Positions 8,328-16,714 of a DNA stretch of 64,000 bases are shown one piece after another (positions within the stretch are counted from its first letter, which is position 1; the number at the start of each line of letters is the position of its first letter). The translations under genes and the position numbers were made by a program. This stretch comes from Bacillus infantis (GTDB lineage: Bacteria; Bacillota; Bacilli; Bacillales; Cytobacillaceae). The notes beneath the pieces are model-generated. The model searched no databases and was not told the origin of the DNA. It was given only the letters and a program-made list of their open reading frames with translations. The stretch lies in NCBI RefSeq assembly GCF_020171945.1, contig NZ_JAIVAP010000005.1, forward strand, positions 1 to 64,000, read 5' to 3'.

Positions 8328-8960
8328 ATGTTTGTTAAAAGCGTTATGATTCCTAAACACTCGTGCTACACGATAGGCTGCGGGGAGACGCTGCAAAGTG
8401 CTCTTGAGCAGCTTGAAAAGCATCAGATAGACGGTCTGCCGGTTCTGGATGGAGAGAAATATGCCGGCATCATCACAAGGTACGGGATTTATGAAAGCTA
8501 TTTTAATTCCAGTCAGGAAAAAGAGACCTATTTAGAAGGAACTAAGGTCAGGGACATTGCGGATCATAAGGAAGCGGTCCTCCGCGGCAATGAGATTTTT
8601 GAAAGGCTGCTCCTTGATCTTAAAGACTTCCCTCTGCTTGCAGTTGTGGATGCAGCTGGCAAGTTCCTCGGCGTTGTGACCCGCTTCGATGTTATGGTCC
8701 AGTTTCAGTCGGCATTCGGAACTAATCGTCCCGGGGTGAGGATTGCTTTTACATCAGTCGAAACCGAGGGAAGGATTGCCCGGCTTTCCGAAATTGCCCG
8801 GCATTTTCATGAACATATCATTTCTCTGGTTACATTCGACGAAACAGATAAGCTGGTCCGCAGGATCGTCATGAAAATAGAAAAGAAAGATAATATTGAT
8901 AAATTCATCAAGAAGCTGGAGGAATCCGGATTCCGGGTTTTGGATATTTATGAAGATTAG
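8328..8960 (+). CDS. CBS-pair protein with AcuB-like C-terminal domain
   Basis: The 210-aa protein has two CBS motifs (about residues 4-60 with IDGLPVLDGEKYAGIITRYG, and about 75-130 with FPLLAVVDAAGKFLGVVTRF). The remaining ~75 residues look like an ACT-type regulatory fold (ARLSEIARHFHEHIISLVTF...DNIDKFIKKLEESGF). The arrangement is that of AcuB-like proteins, which sense adenine nucleotides. No acetoin gene is nearby, so a role in acetoin use is not supported. ATG 8328 follows GGGGGGA by 6 nt; ATG 8322 overlaps the site. Confidence 0.75.
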   Translation: MFVKSVMIPKHSCYTIGCGETLQSALEQLEKHQIDGLPVLDGEKYAGIITRYGIYESYFNSSQEKETYLEGTKVRDIADHKEAVLRGNEIFERLLLDLKDFPLLAVVDAAGKFLGVVTRFDVMVQFQSAFGTNRPGVRIAFTSVETEGRIARLSEIARHFHEHIISLVTFDETDKLVRRIVMKIEKKDNIDKFIKKLEESGFRVLDIYED

Positions 8961-9017
8961 ATAAGTGAAGCACAAACACTGCCCTCTTTCATACATTGGT
9001 GTGGGAGGGATTTTTTT

Positions 9018-9395
9018 GTGCTTTTCTTTATGATCAGGCTGCTGTCCGGGTTTTCCAGCGGCTGCCTATTTATGATTTGGCTGCCTGTTTCGCTCCCTGC
9101 TGAACCTGGCGCGGCACTGGCACAGCTGCTTTTAAGCCCCGGGGAATTCCTGGCCGCTGCTTTTGCCTTCAGCATCAGCTTTATGAGCTTTGCCTCATGC
9201 CTGAATGCGATACTGGAAAGCGGGAGGCGGTTTGAGGGCAGTTCAGCCTCAGGGTTTGCGGCCGTTTGCGGAATCGGAGCTTTGCTGGTCTGCTTTCTGG
9301 CTTTATTCTTTATGGGTTTTTGGAAGGGATTCCTGCTTTTCATTTTTTCCTTTTTATATGGTATTATTTCTATAGACTTTTACCGGAAGCGGTAA
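9018..9395 (+). CDS. Small polytopic membrane protein, function unknown
   Basis: The 125-aa hydrophobic protein has about four membrane helices and a short basic tail (DFYRKR). It starts at GTG 9018, 8 nt after GGGAGGG. That ribosome site lies within a weak CCCTC...GGGAGGG hairpin followed by T7, so initiation could be occluded or this could be the terminator of the preceding gene. No motif is recognised. It sits 27 bp before ypbG and is probably co-transcribed with it. Confidence 0.6.
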   Translation: MLFFMIRLLSGFSSGCLFMIWLPVSLPAEPGAALAQLLLSPGEFLAAAFAFSISFMSFASCLNAILESGRRFEGSSASGFAAVCGIGALLVCFLALFFMGFWKGFLLFIFSFLYGIISIDFYRKR

Positions 9396-9422
9396 AAAGA
9401 GATTGTTCTTTGGGGAGCGGGT

Positions 9423-10205
9423 ATGGACATTTATATAATTGCAATTATAATAATCCTCATGATATTTGGAGCCTGCCTTCTTGGCTATATGGTAAGAGAA
9501 GCCTTTCAGGACAGGGTCATACATAATGAACTGGAGTTTGAAGATTTCCCTGCAGGGTTTGGGAGCGTCACAATATTCTTCATTTCCGATATCCACCGCC
9601 GCAAAGTTTCAGATAAGCTGCTGGAAAAGGTCGAAGAGAAAGCTGACTTGGTTATAATAGGCGGAGATCTGGCTGAAAAAGGAGTGCCCTTCTCCTTAGT
9701 GAAGGAGAATATCGAAAAACTAAAAACGGTCGGTCCGGCTTACTTTGTCTGGGGCAATAATGACTATGAGGTAGATCATAGGGAGCTGGACGCGCTCCTT
9801 CTGGAAAGCGGTGTTAAAATACTTGATAACACAGCTGTATCTTTCGAAGCGGAAAATGGGGATTCAATGATTCTCATGGGTGTGGATGATGTCGGGAAAG
9901 GGAGGGACCGGCTGGACCTGGCCCTTCAGGATGCCGGGCCATCAGGTTTCAGGATTCTGGCCTGCCATAACCCTGCCATCATTGGCAAACTTGAAAAAGA
10001 AGATAGAATCCGGCTGGTATTGAGCGGACATACCCATGGAGGGCAAATACACATTCTAGGTTACAGCCCTTATGAAAAAGGGAAGGTAAAAATAATGGAT
10101 GCGGCAACTCTGCTCATCAGCAATGGATATGGAACTACTGCGCTTCCTTTGAGGCTCGGTGCCAGGGCGGAAACCCACTTAGTCCGTCTAAGGCGCAAAG
10201 GCTGA
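9423..10205 (+). CDS. ypbG: YpbG, membrane-anchored metallophosphoesterase
   Basis: The 260-aa protein has an N-terminal transmembrane helix (about residues 3-24) and a calcineurin-like phosphoesterase domain. Metal-binding motifs are visible in order: DIHRR (SDIHRRK, near 56), GGDLAEKG (near 80), GNNDYE (near 113), CHNP (near 180) and GHTHGGQ (near 201). The first motif is DIH, the form found in the YkuE-like group. The substrate is unknown; relatives hydrolyse UDP-sugar lipid intermediates or nucleotides. GGGGAGCGGGT precedes ATG 9423. Confidence 0.88.
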   Translation: MDIYIIAIIIILMIFGACLLGYMVREAFQDRVIHNELEFEDFPAGFGSVTIFFISDIHRRKVSDKLLEKVEEKADLVIIGGDLAEKGVPFSLVKENIEKLKTVGPAYFVWGNNDYEVDHRELDALLLESGVKILDNTAVSFEAENGDSMILMGVDDVGKGRDRLDLALQDAGPSGFRILACHNPAIIGKLEKEDRIRLVLSGHTHGGQIHILGYSPYEKGKVKIMDAATLLISNGYGTTALPLRLGARAETHLVRLRRKG

Positions 10206-10237
10206 TTTAACAAAGGATGTCCATAGCCTATACAAAG

Positions 10238-10266
10238 TTTACACACATCCCGAGGATACCTATAAT
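10238..10266 (+). promoter_or_regulatory. Promoter of the B12-type MerR gene with spacer dyad
   Basis: TTTACA (10238-10243) and TATAAT (10261-10266) are 17 bp apart. The spacer contains the dyad ATCC-CGA-GGAT (about 10247-10257). MerR-family operators usually occupy the -35/-10 spacer, so this is a candidate autoregulatory operator. That assignment is an inference. Confidence 0.6.
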
Positions 10267-10305
10267 GGATGTATGGAACTGTACGCTGTAAACGGAGGAT
10301 AATAA

Positions 10306-11211
10306 ATGGCCAATCAAGAAGGAAAATATAACATCAAAGCTGTCTCTAAGATGCTCGGCATCCAGCCGGGCACCTTAAGAGCCTGGGAAAGGCGCTATCA
10401 GATGGTTGCACCTAAGCGGAACGAATCCGGCCATCGCCTTTACACAGAAGAACATGTCAAGACGCTGAGATGGCTGCTCAGTAAAATCGACCAGGGATTT
10501 ACAATCAGCCAGGCAGTATCCCTGCTGGAAAATAATGTCCTTGAATCAGATCCTGAAGAGCCTGCGGATGGAGGGAACCATGCTGAAATCCTGGGGGACA
10601 GGCTCCTGGATGCATTATTGCAATTCGATGAATCCAAAGCACATGATCTGATCAACCAGGCATTCAGTTTATATACAATTGATAAGGTTTTGGTGGATAT
10701 ACTGGGCTCTTTATTGGTCAAGATAGGGGACTTATGGGAAAGAGGCGAGATCACCACTGCCCATGAGCATTTTGCTTCTTCTATCCTGCGGTCAAGGATC
10801 GGCATCATCCTCCATTCTTTTCCCCATAATTCAATCCTGCCAAAGGCAGTGGCTGTGTGCGGTCCAAATGAGTGGCATGAACTGGGCTTGCTCATTTTCA
10901 CGCTGTTCCTGAGGAGGAAGGGATTTGAAGTTGTGTATCTTGGTGCCAGCATTGCCGAGAAAGACATTGATGTGGTCATTGAAACTGTAAATCCCAAATT
11001 CCTGTTCTTTTCCTGTACAATGAAGGAAAATCTTCAAGGCACTCTTGAATTAGCGGAGAAACTGTATTCAGAGCATTCCGGTCTGAGCATCGGGCTCGGA
11101 GGTTTTGCAGTAGGGCGGATGCCGCGGGAAAAGAAAGACAAATATGCCTCCTATATTTTAGGGAATAGTAAAAGTGAGTGGGAACGCTGGATAAAGGAAC
11201 AAATGTCCTGA
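10306..11211 (+). CDS. MerR-family regulator with cobalamin-binding domain (CarH/LitR type)
   Basis: The 301-aa protein has an N-terminal MerR winged helix (residues 8-75, GTLRAWERRYQM...ESGHRLYTEEHV). A four-helix B12-cap domain (about 90-170) and a Rossmann-like B12-binding domain (about 180-295) follow. The cap carries the Wx9EH signature (Trp144, Glu154-His155). The lower-ligand motif ExHxxG is present as Glu189/His191/Gly194. These are hallmarks of adenosylcobalamin photoreceptors that release DNA in light. The residue after Trp144 is Glu, not the His that forms the light-state adduct in Thermus CarH. Targets are unknown and no carotenoid genes are in view. Confidence 0.88.
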   Translation: MANQEGKYNIKAVSKMLGIQPGTLRAWERRYQMVAPKRNESGHRLYTEEHVKTLRWLLSKIDQGFTISQAVSLLENNVLESDPEEPADGGNHAEILGDRLLDALLQFDESKAHDLINQAFSLYTIDKVLVDILGSLLVKIGDLWERGEITTAHEHFASSILRSRIGIILHSFPHNSILPKAVAVCGPNEWHELGLLIFTLFLRRKGFEVVYLGASIAEKDIDVVIETVNPKFLFFSCTMKENLQGTLELAEKLYSEHSGLSIGLGGFAVGRMPREKKDKYASYILGNSKSEWERWIKEQMS

Positions 11212-11349
11212 ACAAAATACGAACCGGGCTGGACCTGCAGGAACCTCATTCTTCTGCTGAAATTGGCTGAATAAATAGTAAGACGACTCACCATCTTTTA
11301 TAACCTTCATACACTAAATTAAGAGTTGGTCACGGCAGGGGGCATTGTC

Positions 11350-11937
11350 ATGCGCTTGGAAAGGTTAAACTACAATAAAATCAAGATTTTCCTGACTTTA
11401 GATGACTTAACAGAACGGGGCCTGACAAAGGAAGATATTTGGAAGGACTCCTTGAAATGGCATCAGCTTTTTCATGAGATGCTCGAAGAAGCCAGTGATG
11501 AATTTGGTGTAGACATTCAGGGGTCTGTCGCGGTGGAGATATTCTCCATGCAGGCCCAGGGCATGGTTATGATTGTGACTATGCAGGAGCAGGATGAAGA
11601 AGAAGAAGAAGACTTTCTTCTCTCTGAAGGCTTTATTGACATGCAGGTTGTAATTGATGACAACGAAGATCTCCTTTTTGTTTTTAAGGATGTGGAGGAT
11701 GTCATCCAGCTTTCAGGAAGGCTGGCCGGTATGGGATTGAATGGCGGAAGCCTCTATCATATGGAGGGACGCTATTACTTATTGTTCGATGACATCCTGG
11801 CAGAAGATGCAGAAAAGCTCGCCAGTATGCTCGCGGAATATGGGAGCACATCCCTTGTCACCCGCTGGAGGCTCCTTGAATATGGCAAGGAAATCATTGC
11901 AGATAGTGCAATTGAAACACTGAGCCGCTATTTCTGA
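11350..11937 (+). CDS. mecB: MecB (YpbH), MecA-paralogue adaptor of ClpC
   Basis: The 195-aa protein starts MRLERLNYNKIKIFLTLDDL, the conserved N-terminal substrate-binding domain of MecA/YpbH. An acidic linker (EQDEEEEEED, near residue 80) leads to the C-terminal ClpC-binding domain. MecA-type adaptors target proteins such as ComK to ClpCP; YpbH is the paralogue also tied to competence and sporulation. ATG 11350 follows GGCAGGGGG at the right distance, and upstream in-frame codons do not resemble the family. It lies just before gudB, as in B. subtilis. Confidence 0.93.
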   Translation: MRLERLNYNKIKIFLTLDDLTERGLTKEDIWKDSLKWHQLFHEMLEEASDEFGVDIQGSVAVEIFSMQAQGMVMIVTMQEQDEEEEEDFLLSEGFIDMQVVIDDNEDLLFVFKDVEDVIQLSGRLAGMGLNGGSLYHMEGRYYLLFDDILAEDAEKLASMLAEYGSTSLVTRWRLLEYGKEIIADSAIETLSRYF

Positions 11938-12004
11938 GAGTCCATCGGCAGGAAAGCACTGTTTGTTTAAATGGAACCATTAACCCGGGAGAATACAATA
12001 GAAG

Positions 12005-12044
12005 AAGACAGGTTGGGATTTTTCGATGACAGCCTGTCTTTTTG
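12005..12044 (+). terminator. Terminator after mecB
   Basis: AGACAGG (12006-12012) pairs with CCTGTCT (12033-12039), followed by T5, with a rather large loop. Confidence 0.7.
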
Positions 12045-12174
12045 TGTTTCCATAAACTTTTTTGCTATAGTTTTAAGCCCATTTTTCAGATATCGTAAAT
12101 AAGGTGTTTTTTTTACGCGAATAAGGGAAAAGTGTTAATGTAAAAATAACTGAAAATTCCCATTATAACAGCGT

Positions 12175-12188
12175 TGGCAGCGTTTTCA
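12175..12188 (+). promoter_or_regulatory. Candidate cre site upstream of gudB
   Basis: TGGCAGCGTTTTCA matches the catabolite-responsive consensus TGWNANCGNTNWCA with one mismatch and lies 40 bp before the gudB -35 box. CcpA control is plausible, but a single near-match can occur by chance. Confidence 0.35.
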
Positions 12189-12227
12189 ACAAGTAATCAA
12201 AAAATGCCGAAAAGTGCATTTTTCTTC

Positions 12228-12255
12228 TTGCATAAATCAAACAAAGGTGTATACT
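12228..12255 (+). promoter_or_regulatory. Sigma-A promoter of gudB
   Basis: TTGCAT (12228-12233) and TATACT (12250-12255) are 16 bp apart. Transcription would start near 12262, about 45 nt before the ATG. This shows that the reading frame open upstream of 12306 is not translated. Confidence 0.7.
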
Positions 12256-12305
12256 ATGTCATGAATACGGACAAAATGCAAAGTGATTTTTTAGGAGGTT
12301 TACAA

Positions 12306-13583
12306 ATGGTAGCCGAGAACGGTACTGGAAACACAAATAAAGAAGACAAACATGACGTTTTAAAGTCAACTCAAACTGTTATTCATAAGGCTCTCGAAAA
12401 GCTTGGATATCCTGAAGAGGTATATGAACTGCTGAAAGAGCCGATCCGCATGATGACAGTTAAAATACCTGTCAGAATGGATGATGGGTCTGTTAAAGTC
12501 TTTACTGGCTACCGGGCGCAGCATAATGATGCTGTTGGGCCGACTAAGGGCGGCATCCGCTTCCATCCGGGCGTAACGGAAAAAGAGGTGAAAGCCCTTT
12601 CTATATGGATGAGCCTTAAGTGCGGCATCGTCGATTTGCCATATGGCGGCGGAAAAGGCGGGATTGTCTGTGATCCAAGAGATATGTCCTTCCGTGAGCT
12701 GGAAAGGCTCAGCCGAGGCTATGTCCGTGCAATCAGCCAGATTGTGGGTCCTACTAAAGATATTCCGGCTCCAGATGTATTTACCAACTCTCAAATCATG
12801 GCTTGGATGATGGACGAATACAGCCGAATAGATGAATTCAACTCTCCTGGCTTTATTACAGGAAAGCCGCTCGTTCTCGGGGGCTCACATGGAAGGGAAT
12901 CGGCAACTGCTAAAGGCGTCACGATCTGCATCAGGGAAGCTGCCAGAAAAAAGGGCATCAACCTGCAGGGGGCGCGCGTCGTCGTACAGGGCTTCGGAAA
13001 TGCCGGAAGCTTCCTTTCCAAATTCATGCATGATGCCGGTGCAAAGGTTGTGGGAATATCTGATGCCTATGGCGGCCTGCATGATCCCGAGGGGCTTGAC
13101 ATTGACTATCTGCTTGACCGCCGTGACAGCTTTGGGACGGTAACCAAGCTTTTCAATAATACAATCACCAACAAAGAGCTATTGGAACTTGATTGCGATA
13201 TCCTTGTTCCTGCTGCCATCGAAAATCAAATTACTGAAGAAAATGCCCATAATATCAGGGCAAGCATCGTAGTTGAGGCTGCTAACGGGCCTACTACCCT
13301 CGAAGCAACCCAGATACTCACAGAAAGGGGCATCCTGCTCGTGCCGGATGTTCTGGCCTCTGCCGGGGGAGTAACTGTTTCTTACTTCGAATGGGTTCAG
13401 AATAACCAGGGCTATTACTGGACTGAAGAAGAAGTGGAAGAAAAACTTGAGAAGATTATGTGCAAATCGTTCAATAATATTTACGATACGGCCCAGACTA
13501 GAAGAGTGGATATGAGGCTTGCTGCATATATGGTTGGCGTCCGCAAAACAGCTGAAGCCTCCAGATTCCGCGGCTGGGTGTAA
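12306..13583 (+). CDS. gudB: NAD-dependent glutamate dehydrogenase
   Basis: The 425-aa enzyme interconverts glutamate and 2-oxoglutarate plus ammonia; in Bacillus it works in glutamate breakdown. The substrate/catalytic region [19 protein letters not shown]...[10 protein letters not shown] and the NAD fold GFGNAGSF are intact. ATG 12306 follows a strong AGGAGGT. The region that in B. subtilis 168 carries a 9-bp duplication (VKAVKA) has one VKA only, so the enzyme should be active. Position next to mecB and ypdA supports gudB rather than rocG. Confidence 0.95.
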   Translation: MVAENGTGNTNKEDKHDVLKSTQTVIHKALEKLGYPEEVYELLKEPIRMMTVKIPVRMDDGSVKVFTGYRAQHNDAVGPTKGGIRFHPGVTEKEVKALSIWMSLKCGIVDLPYGGGKGGIVCDPRDMSFRELERLSRGYVRAISQIVGPTKDIPAPDVFTNSQIMAWMMDEYSRIDEFNSPGFITGKPLVLGGSHGRESATAKGVTICIREAARKKGINLQGARVVVQGFGNAGSFLSKFMHDAGAKVVGISDAYGGLHDPEGLDIDYLLDRRDSFGTVTKLFNNTITNKELLELDCDILVPAAIENQITEENAHNIRASIVVEAANGPTTLEATQILTERGILLVPDVLASAGGVTVSYFEWVQNNQGYYWTEEEVEEKLEKIMCKSFNNIYDTAQTRRVDMRLAAYMVGVRKTAEASRFRGWV

Positions 13584-13611
13584 GAAGAAGCGCATATCAT
13601 TGAATGTTTCA

Positions 13612-13650
13612 TAAAAATCTCCTATCATAAATTGATGGGAGATTTTTTAT
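13612..13650 (+). terminator. Terminator of gudB
   Basis: AAAATCTCC pairs with GGGAGATTTT around a loop and is followed by T-rich sequence. Confidence 0.85.
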
Positions 13651-13735
13651 TTTCCGATGTGAAGGATAAATATTAAAGAGACCCTGCCTGTCGGCGGGGC
13701 AAAAAAGAGAATGCTTAAGTAAGGAGCGCTGACAT

Positions 13736-14707
13736 ATGAAATCGGAAGATGCGATAATAATAGGAGGAGGCCCCTGCGGACTTGCAGCAGCCATTGCGTT
13801 AAAGGAAGCGGGTAAGGAACCGCTTGTTATTGAAAAAGGAAATATTGTCAATGCCATCTATCATTATCCGACCCATCAGACTTTTTTCAGTACGGCTGAA
13901 AAACTTGAAATCGGCGGGGTGGCTTTTGTTACTGAAAATTATAAGCCGCAGAGGAACCAGGCTCTTGTCTACTACAGGGAAGTGGCAAAAAGGAAACAGC
14001 TTAATATCCATGCGTATGAAAAGGTCCTTGGAGTAACGAAGGACCTGGAAGGCTTTATCGTCCAGACGGATAAAGGACAATATACTGCTCCATATGTAAT
14101 TATTGCGACAGGCTATTATGACAACCCGAATTATCTTGATATACCAGGGGAAGACCTTCCGAAGGTTTTTCACTATTTCAAGGAAGCCCACCCATATTTC
14201 AACAAAGATGTCGTGGTAATTGGCGGAAAGAACTCAAGTGTGGATGCAGCCATAGAGCTTAACAAAGCGGGCGCACGGGTAACGGTTTTGTACAGGGGAA
14301 GCGAATATTCCCAAAGCATCAAACCGTGGATTTTGCCGGAGTTTGAATCACTTGCAAGGTCAGGTCAAGTAAAAATGGAATTTGAGGCCGAAGTAAGAGA
14401 GATCACCGAGAGCGAGGTCATTTATGAGAAAAAGGGCAGGCAGGAAGCGATAAAAAATGATTTTGTTTTTGCTATGACAGGCTACCATCCTGATCACACC
14501 TTCCTCCAAAAGATGGGAATCGCTATCGACCCTGCATCTGGACGCCCGCATTATAGTGAAGAAACGATGGAAACAAATATTGAAGGCATCTTTATTGCAG
14601 GCGTGATTGCAGCCGGGAATAATGCAAATGAAATTTTCATTGAAAATGGCCGTTTCCATGGCGGGATAATTGCAGAAGCTATAAAGAAGCGTGAATCGGA
14701 CAGCTAA
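13736..14707 (+). CDS. ypdA: YpdA, bacilliredoxin/bacillithiol disulfide reductase
   Basis: The 323-aa flavoprotein has an FAD motif at the N-terminus (IIGGGPCGLAAA, residues 8-19) and a second dinucleotide motif (VVIGGKNSSVDAA, near 160). It lacks the CxxC redox pair of thioredoxin reductases, as expected for YpdA/Bdr. That enzyme uses NADPH to recycle bacillithiol disulfide or bacilliredoxins, with a Cys close to the FAD motif (Cys14). The same window encodes BshA and BshB1 for bacillithiol synthesis. AAGGAGCG precedes ATG 13736. Confidence 0.93.
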   Translation: MKSEDAIIIGGGPCGLAAAIALKEAGKEPLVIEKGNIVNAIYHYPTHQTFFSTAEKLEIGGVAFVTENYKPQRNQALVYYREVAKRKQLNIHAYEKVLGVTKDLEGFIVQTDKGQYTAPYVIIATGYYDNPNYLDIPGEDLPKVFHYFKEAHPYFNKDVVVIGGKNSSVDAAIELNKAGARVTVLYRGSEYSQSIKPWILPEFESLARSGQVKMEFEAEVREITESEVIYEKKGRQEAIKNDFVFAMTGYHPDHTFLQKMGIAIDPASGRPHYSEETMETNIEGIFIAGVIAAGNNANEIFIENGRFHGGIIAEAIKKRESDS

Positions 14708-14713
14708 ATATGA

Positions 14714-14746
14714 AAGGGGCACCGCCAGCGGATGCCCCTTTTTTTA
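14714..14746. terminator. Bidirectional terminator between ypdA and ansA
   Basis: GGGGCA (14716-14721) pairs with TGCCCC (14733-14738), with A-rich and T-rich flanks on the two sides, serving two convergent genes. Confidence 0.85.
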
Positions 14747-15721
14747 TACTTGGAAAAGCCTTTCAATATGCTCCATTTCATCAGTGAGGGTCAGGGCAAT
14801 CAAGAGTTTCAGGCGTGCTTTCTGACCGTTCAGGCCGTTTGAAAAAATAACCCCAAGCTCTTTCAGCTGTTTGCCGCCGCCCTCATAGCCGTATATATCC
14901 TGGGCAATCCCGTTGAAGCATCTGGACACAAGGACAACGGGTATATTGGCTTCTATCAGGCTTTTGACCCCAATAGCAGCGGCAGGCGGCAGATTGCCCT
15001 GTCCAAGTGCTTCAATTACCACTCCATCCATTTTCAGGTCTTTAATGGCCATCAGCAATGAGGAATCCATCCCGGCATGCGCTTTTACGAGCACGACTTT
15101 TTTGGATACATCGGAGATCTGGTAGCTTTCTTTGGTGAGTGGCGAGTGGTGGAAGAGCACTCCCCTTTTAGTGACGATTCCGATTGGTCCATATTGGGGA
15201 CTTTGGAAAGTTGAGACGTTGCTGGTATGGGTTTTAGTGCAATTCTCCGCTGTGTGGATCTCATCATTCAAAACAACCAGGACCCCTTTATTCATTGCTT
15301 CGCTGCTTACAGCCACCCGCAGCGAGGCAATCAGATTGTACAGGCCGTCTGATCCTATCTCATTGCTTGACCGCATGGCACCGGTAACAATCACAGGGAT
15401 AGGCGCCTGGAGGGTGAGATCGAGGAAATAAGCTGTTTCCTCCAGTGTATCAGTTCCATGGGTGATAACTGCTCCATCTATTTTCCCAAGCTGGTAGTAC
15501 TTGTCTATCAAATCCCTCAGTACAAGCATTTCAACTGGTGTAATATGCGGGGAAGGCAGATGAAAAGGCTCTTCTACGATGATATCGGCCAGTTCAAACA
15601 GCTCATTCGTTTTATCTGTCATAGGATTCTTTTCAGTAGGAACGACGGCACCGGTTGAAGCATCTTCACTCATTGAAATCGTGCCGCCAGTATGGATGAT
15701 GAGTATTTTTTTCTTTGTCAT
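14744..15721 (-). CDS. ansA: L-asparaginase, type I (cytoplasmic)
   Basis: The 325-aa enzyme hydrolyses asparagine to aspartate and ammonia. The first active-site threonine is in HTGGTISM (near residue 8) and the second signature is HGTDTLEETAYFLDL (near 85). There is no signal peptide, so it is cytoplasmic. ATG 15721 is chosen because GGAGG lies about 10 nt upstream; an ATG 15 codons earlier would put that ribosome site inside the gene. Unlike B. subtilis ansAB there is no adjacent aspartase gene. Confidence 0.93.
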   Translation of the reverse strand: MTKKKILIIHTGGTISMSEDASTGAVVPTEKNPMTDKTNELFELADIIVEEPFHLPSPHITPVEMLVLRDLIDKYYQLGKIDGAVITHGTDTLEETAYFLDLTLQAPIPVIVTGAMRSSNEIGSDGLYNLIASLRVAVSSEAMNKGVLVVLNDEIHTAENCTKTHTSNVSTFQSPQYGPIGIVTKRGVLFHHSPLTKESYQISDVSKKVVLVKAHAGMDSSLLMAIKDLKMDGVVIEALGQGNLPPAAAIGVKSLIEANIPVVLVSRCFNGIAQDIYGYEGGGKQLKELGVIFSNGLNGQKARLKLLIALTLTDEMEHIERLFQV

Positions 15722-15883
15722 TTCTATAGCCTCCAGGATGGTTTGCAGGAAAAGGGCAGAATCCATAGGAATCCTGTACCGCTGCCTTTTCCTTATAAAA
15801 TAAGCTTGATCTATGATTAATCCATTTTCATTATCATAATATCATGATACGATTAAGAAAACAGATTGAAAAGAGGACAGCTC

Positions 15884-16573
15884 ATGCTGGGAATATTATC
15901 TGCCGGAATAGCTCCTGGTCTGGCTTTGCTTAGCTACTTTTATTTAAAGGACGAATACGATTCCGAGCCAGTTTCAATGGTGTTCAGGACTTTTCTTTTT
16001 GGTGCCCTGCTGGTGTTCCCGATCATGTTCATCCAGTATGTCCTTGAAACCGAGCAGATTGTCCAATCTGATATTGTCAGTGCATTCTTTTCCGCAAGTA
16101 TGCTCGAAGAATTTTTTAAATGGTTTATTTTATTCTACACAGTTTACCAGCATATAAGCTTTGATGAGCCGTATGATGGCATTGTTTATGGTGCAAGTGT
16201 ATCCCTGGGCTTTGCCACAGCGGAAAATATTCTCTATTTGATTGCCAATGGGCTGGAATATGCGATTGGCCGTGCCCTGCTGCCGGTATCAAGCCATGCT
16301 TTATTCGGTGTCATAATGGGCTACTATATTGGAAAAGGCAAGTTTACGGCTGAATCAAGGAAGAAATGGATCAGCCTCTCGCTCTTTTTGCCTTTTATCC
16401 TCCATGGAACCTATGACTTTATTCTCGTATCCCAGGAACATTGGAAGTTTATTATGGTTCCCTTCATGATTTTCCTCTGGTGGTATGGCCTCAGAAAGGT
16501 CAAGATGGCCAGGGCAATGAGCATGAAACGGATCGACGAGAGTTTTGACTATCAGAAAACCCTTTACCCCTAG
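15884..16573 (+). CDS. prsW: Intramembrane protease PrsW
   Basis: The 229-aa multi-pass membrane protein matches B. subtilis PrsW (YpdC), the site-1 protease that cleaves anti-sigma-W factor RsiW under envelope stress. Family signatures are [24 protein letters not shown] split across the first helix, EEFFKW (near residue 86), [18 protein letters not shown] and [18 protein letters not shown] 15884 follows AAGAGGACAG; the upstream TTG 15866 lies before it. The gene sits between ansA (divergent) and sleB, as expected. Confidence 0.95.
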   Translation: MLGILSAGIAPGLALLSYFYLKDEYDSEPVSMVFRTFLFGALLVFPIMFIQYVLETEQIVQSDIVSAFFSASMLEEFFKWFILFYTVYQHISFDEPYDGIVYGASVSLGFATAENILYLIANGLEYAIGRALLPVSSHALFGVIMGYYIGKGKFTAESRKKWISLSLFLPFILHGTYDFILVSQEHWKFIMVPFMIFLWWYGLRKVKMARAMSMKRIDESFDYQKTLYP

Positions 16574-16588
16574 GTGAGGGTTTTTTTT
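16556..16588 (+). terminator. Terminator of prsW
   Basis: AACCCT (16558-16563) pairs with AGGGTT (16577-16582), followed by T-run. The stem contains the prsW stop codon. Confidence 0.8.
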
Positions 16589-16714
16589 GTTGGGAAACTA
16601 TAGTGGCATTCCATATATTTACTATCGTCAAATTGCTCTCATTTGCATAAAAACCCAGCATCTGAAAAAAATAGGGTTAATGTTAATTAGATTATCATCT
16701 GGGGGTTGCTAACC

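Noticed and set aside
12174-12305. N-terminal extension of gudB
   Set aside because: A good sigma-A promoter (12228-12255) lies inside it, and AGGAGGT precedes ATG 12306, so it is not translated.
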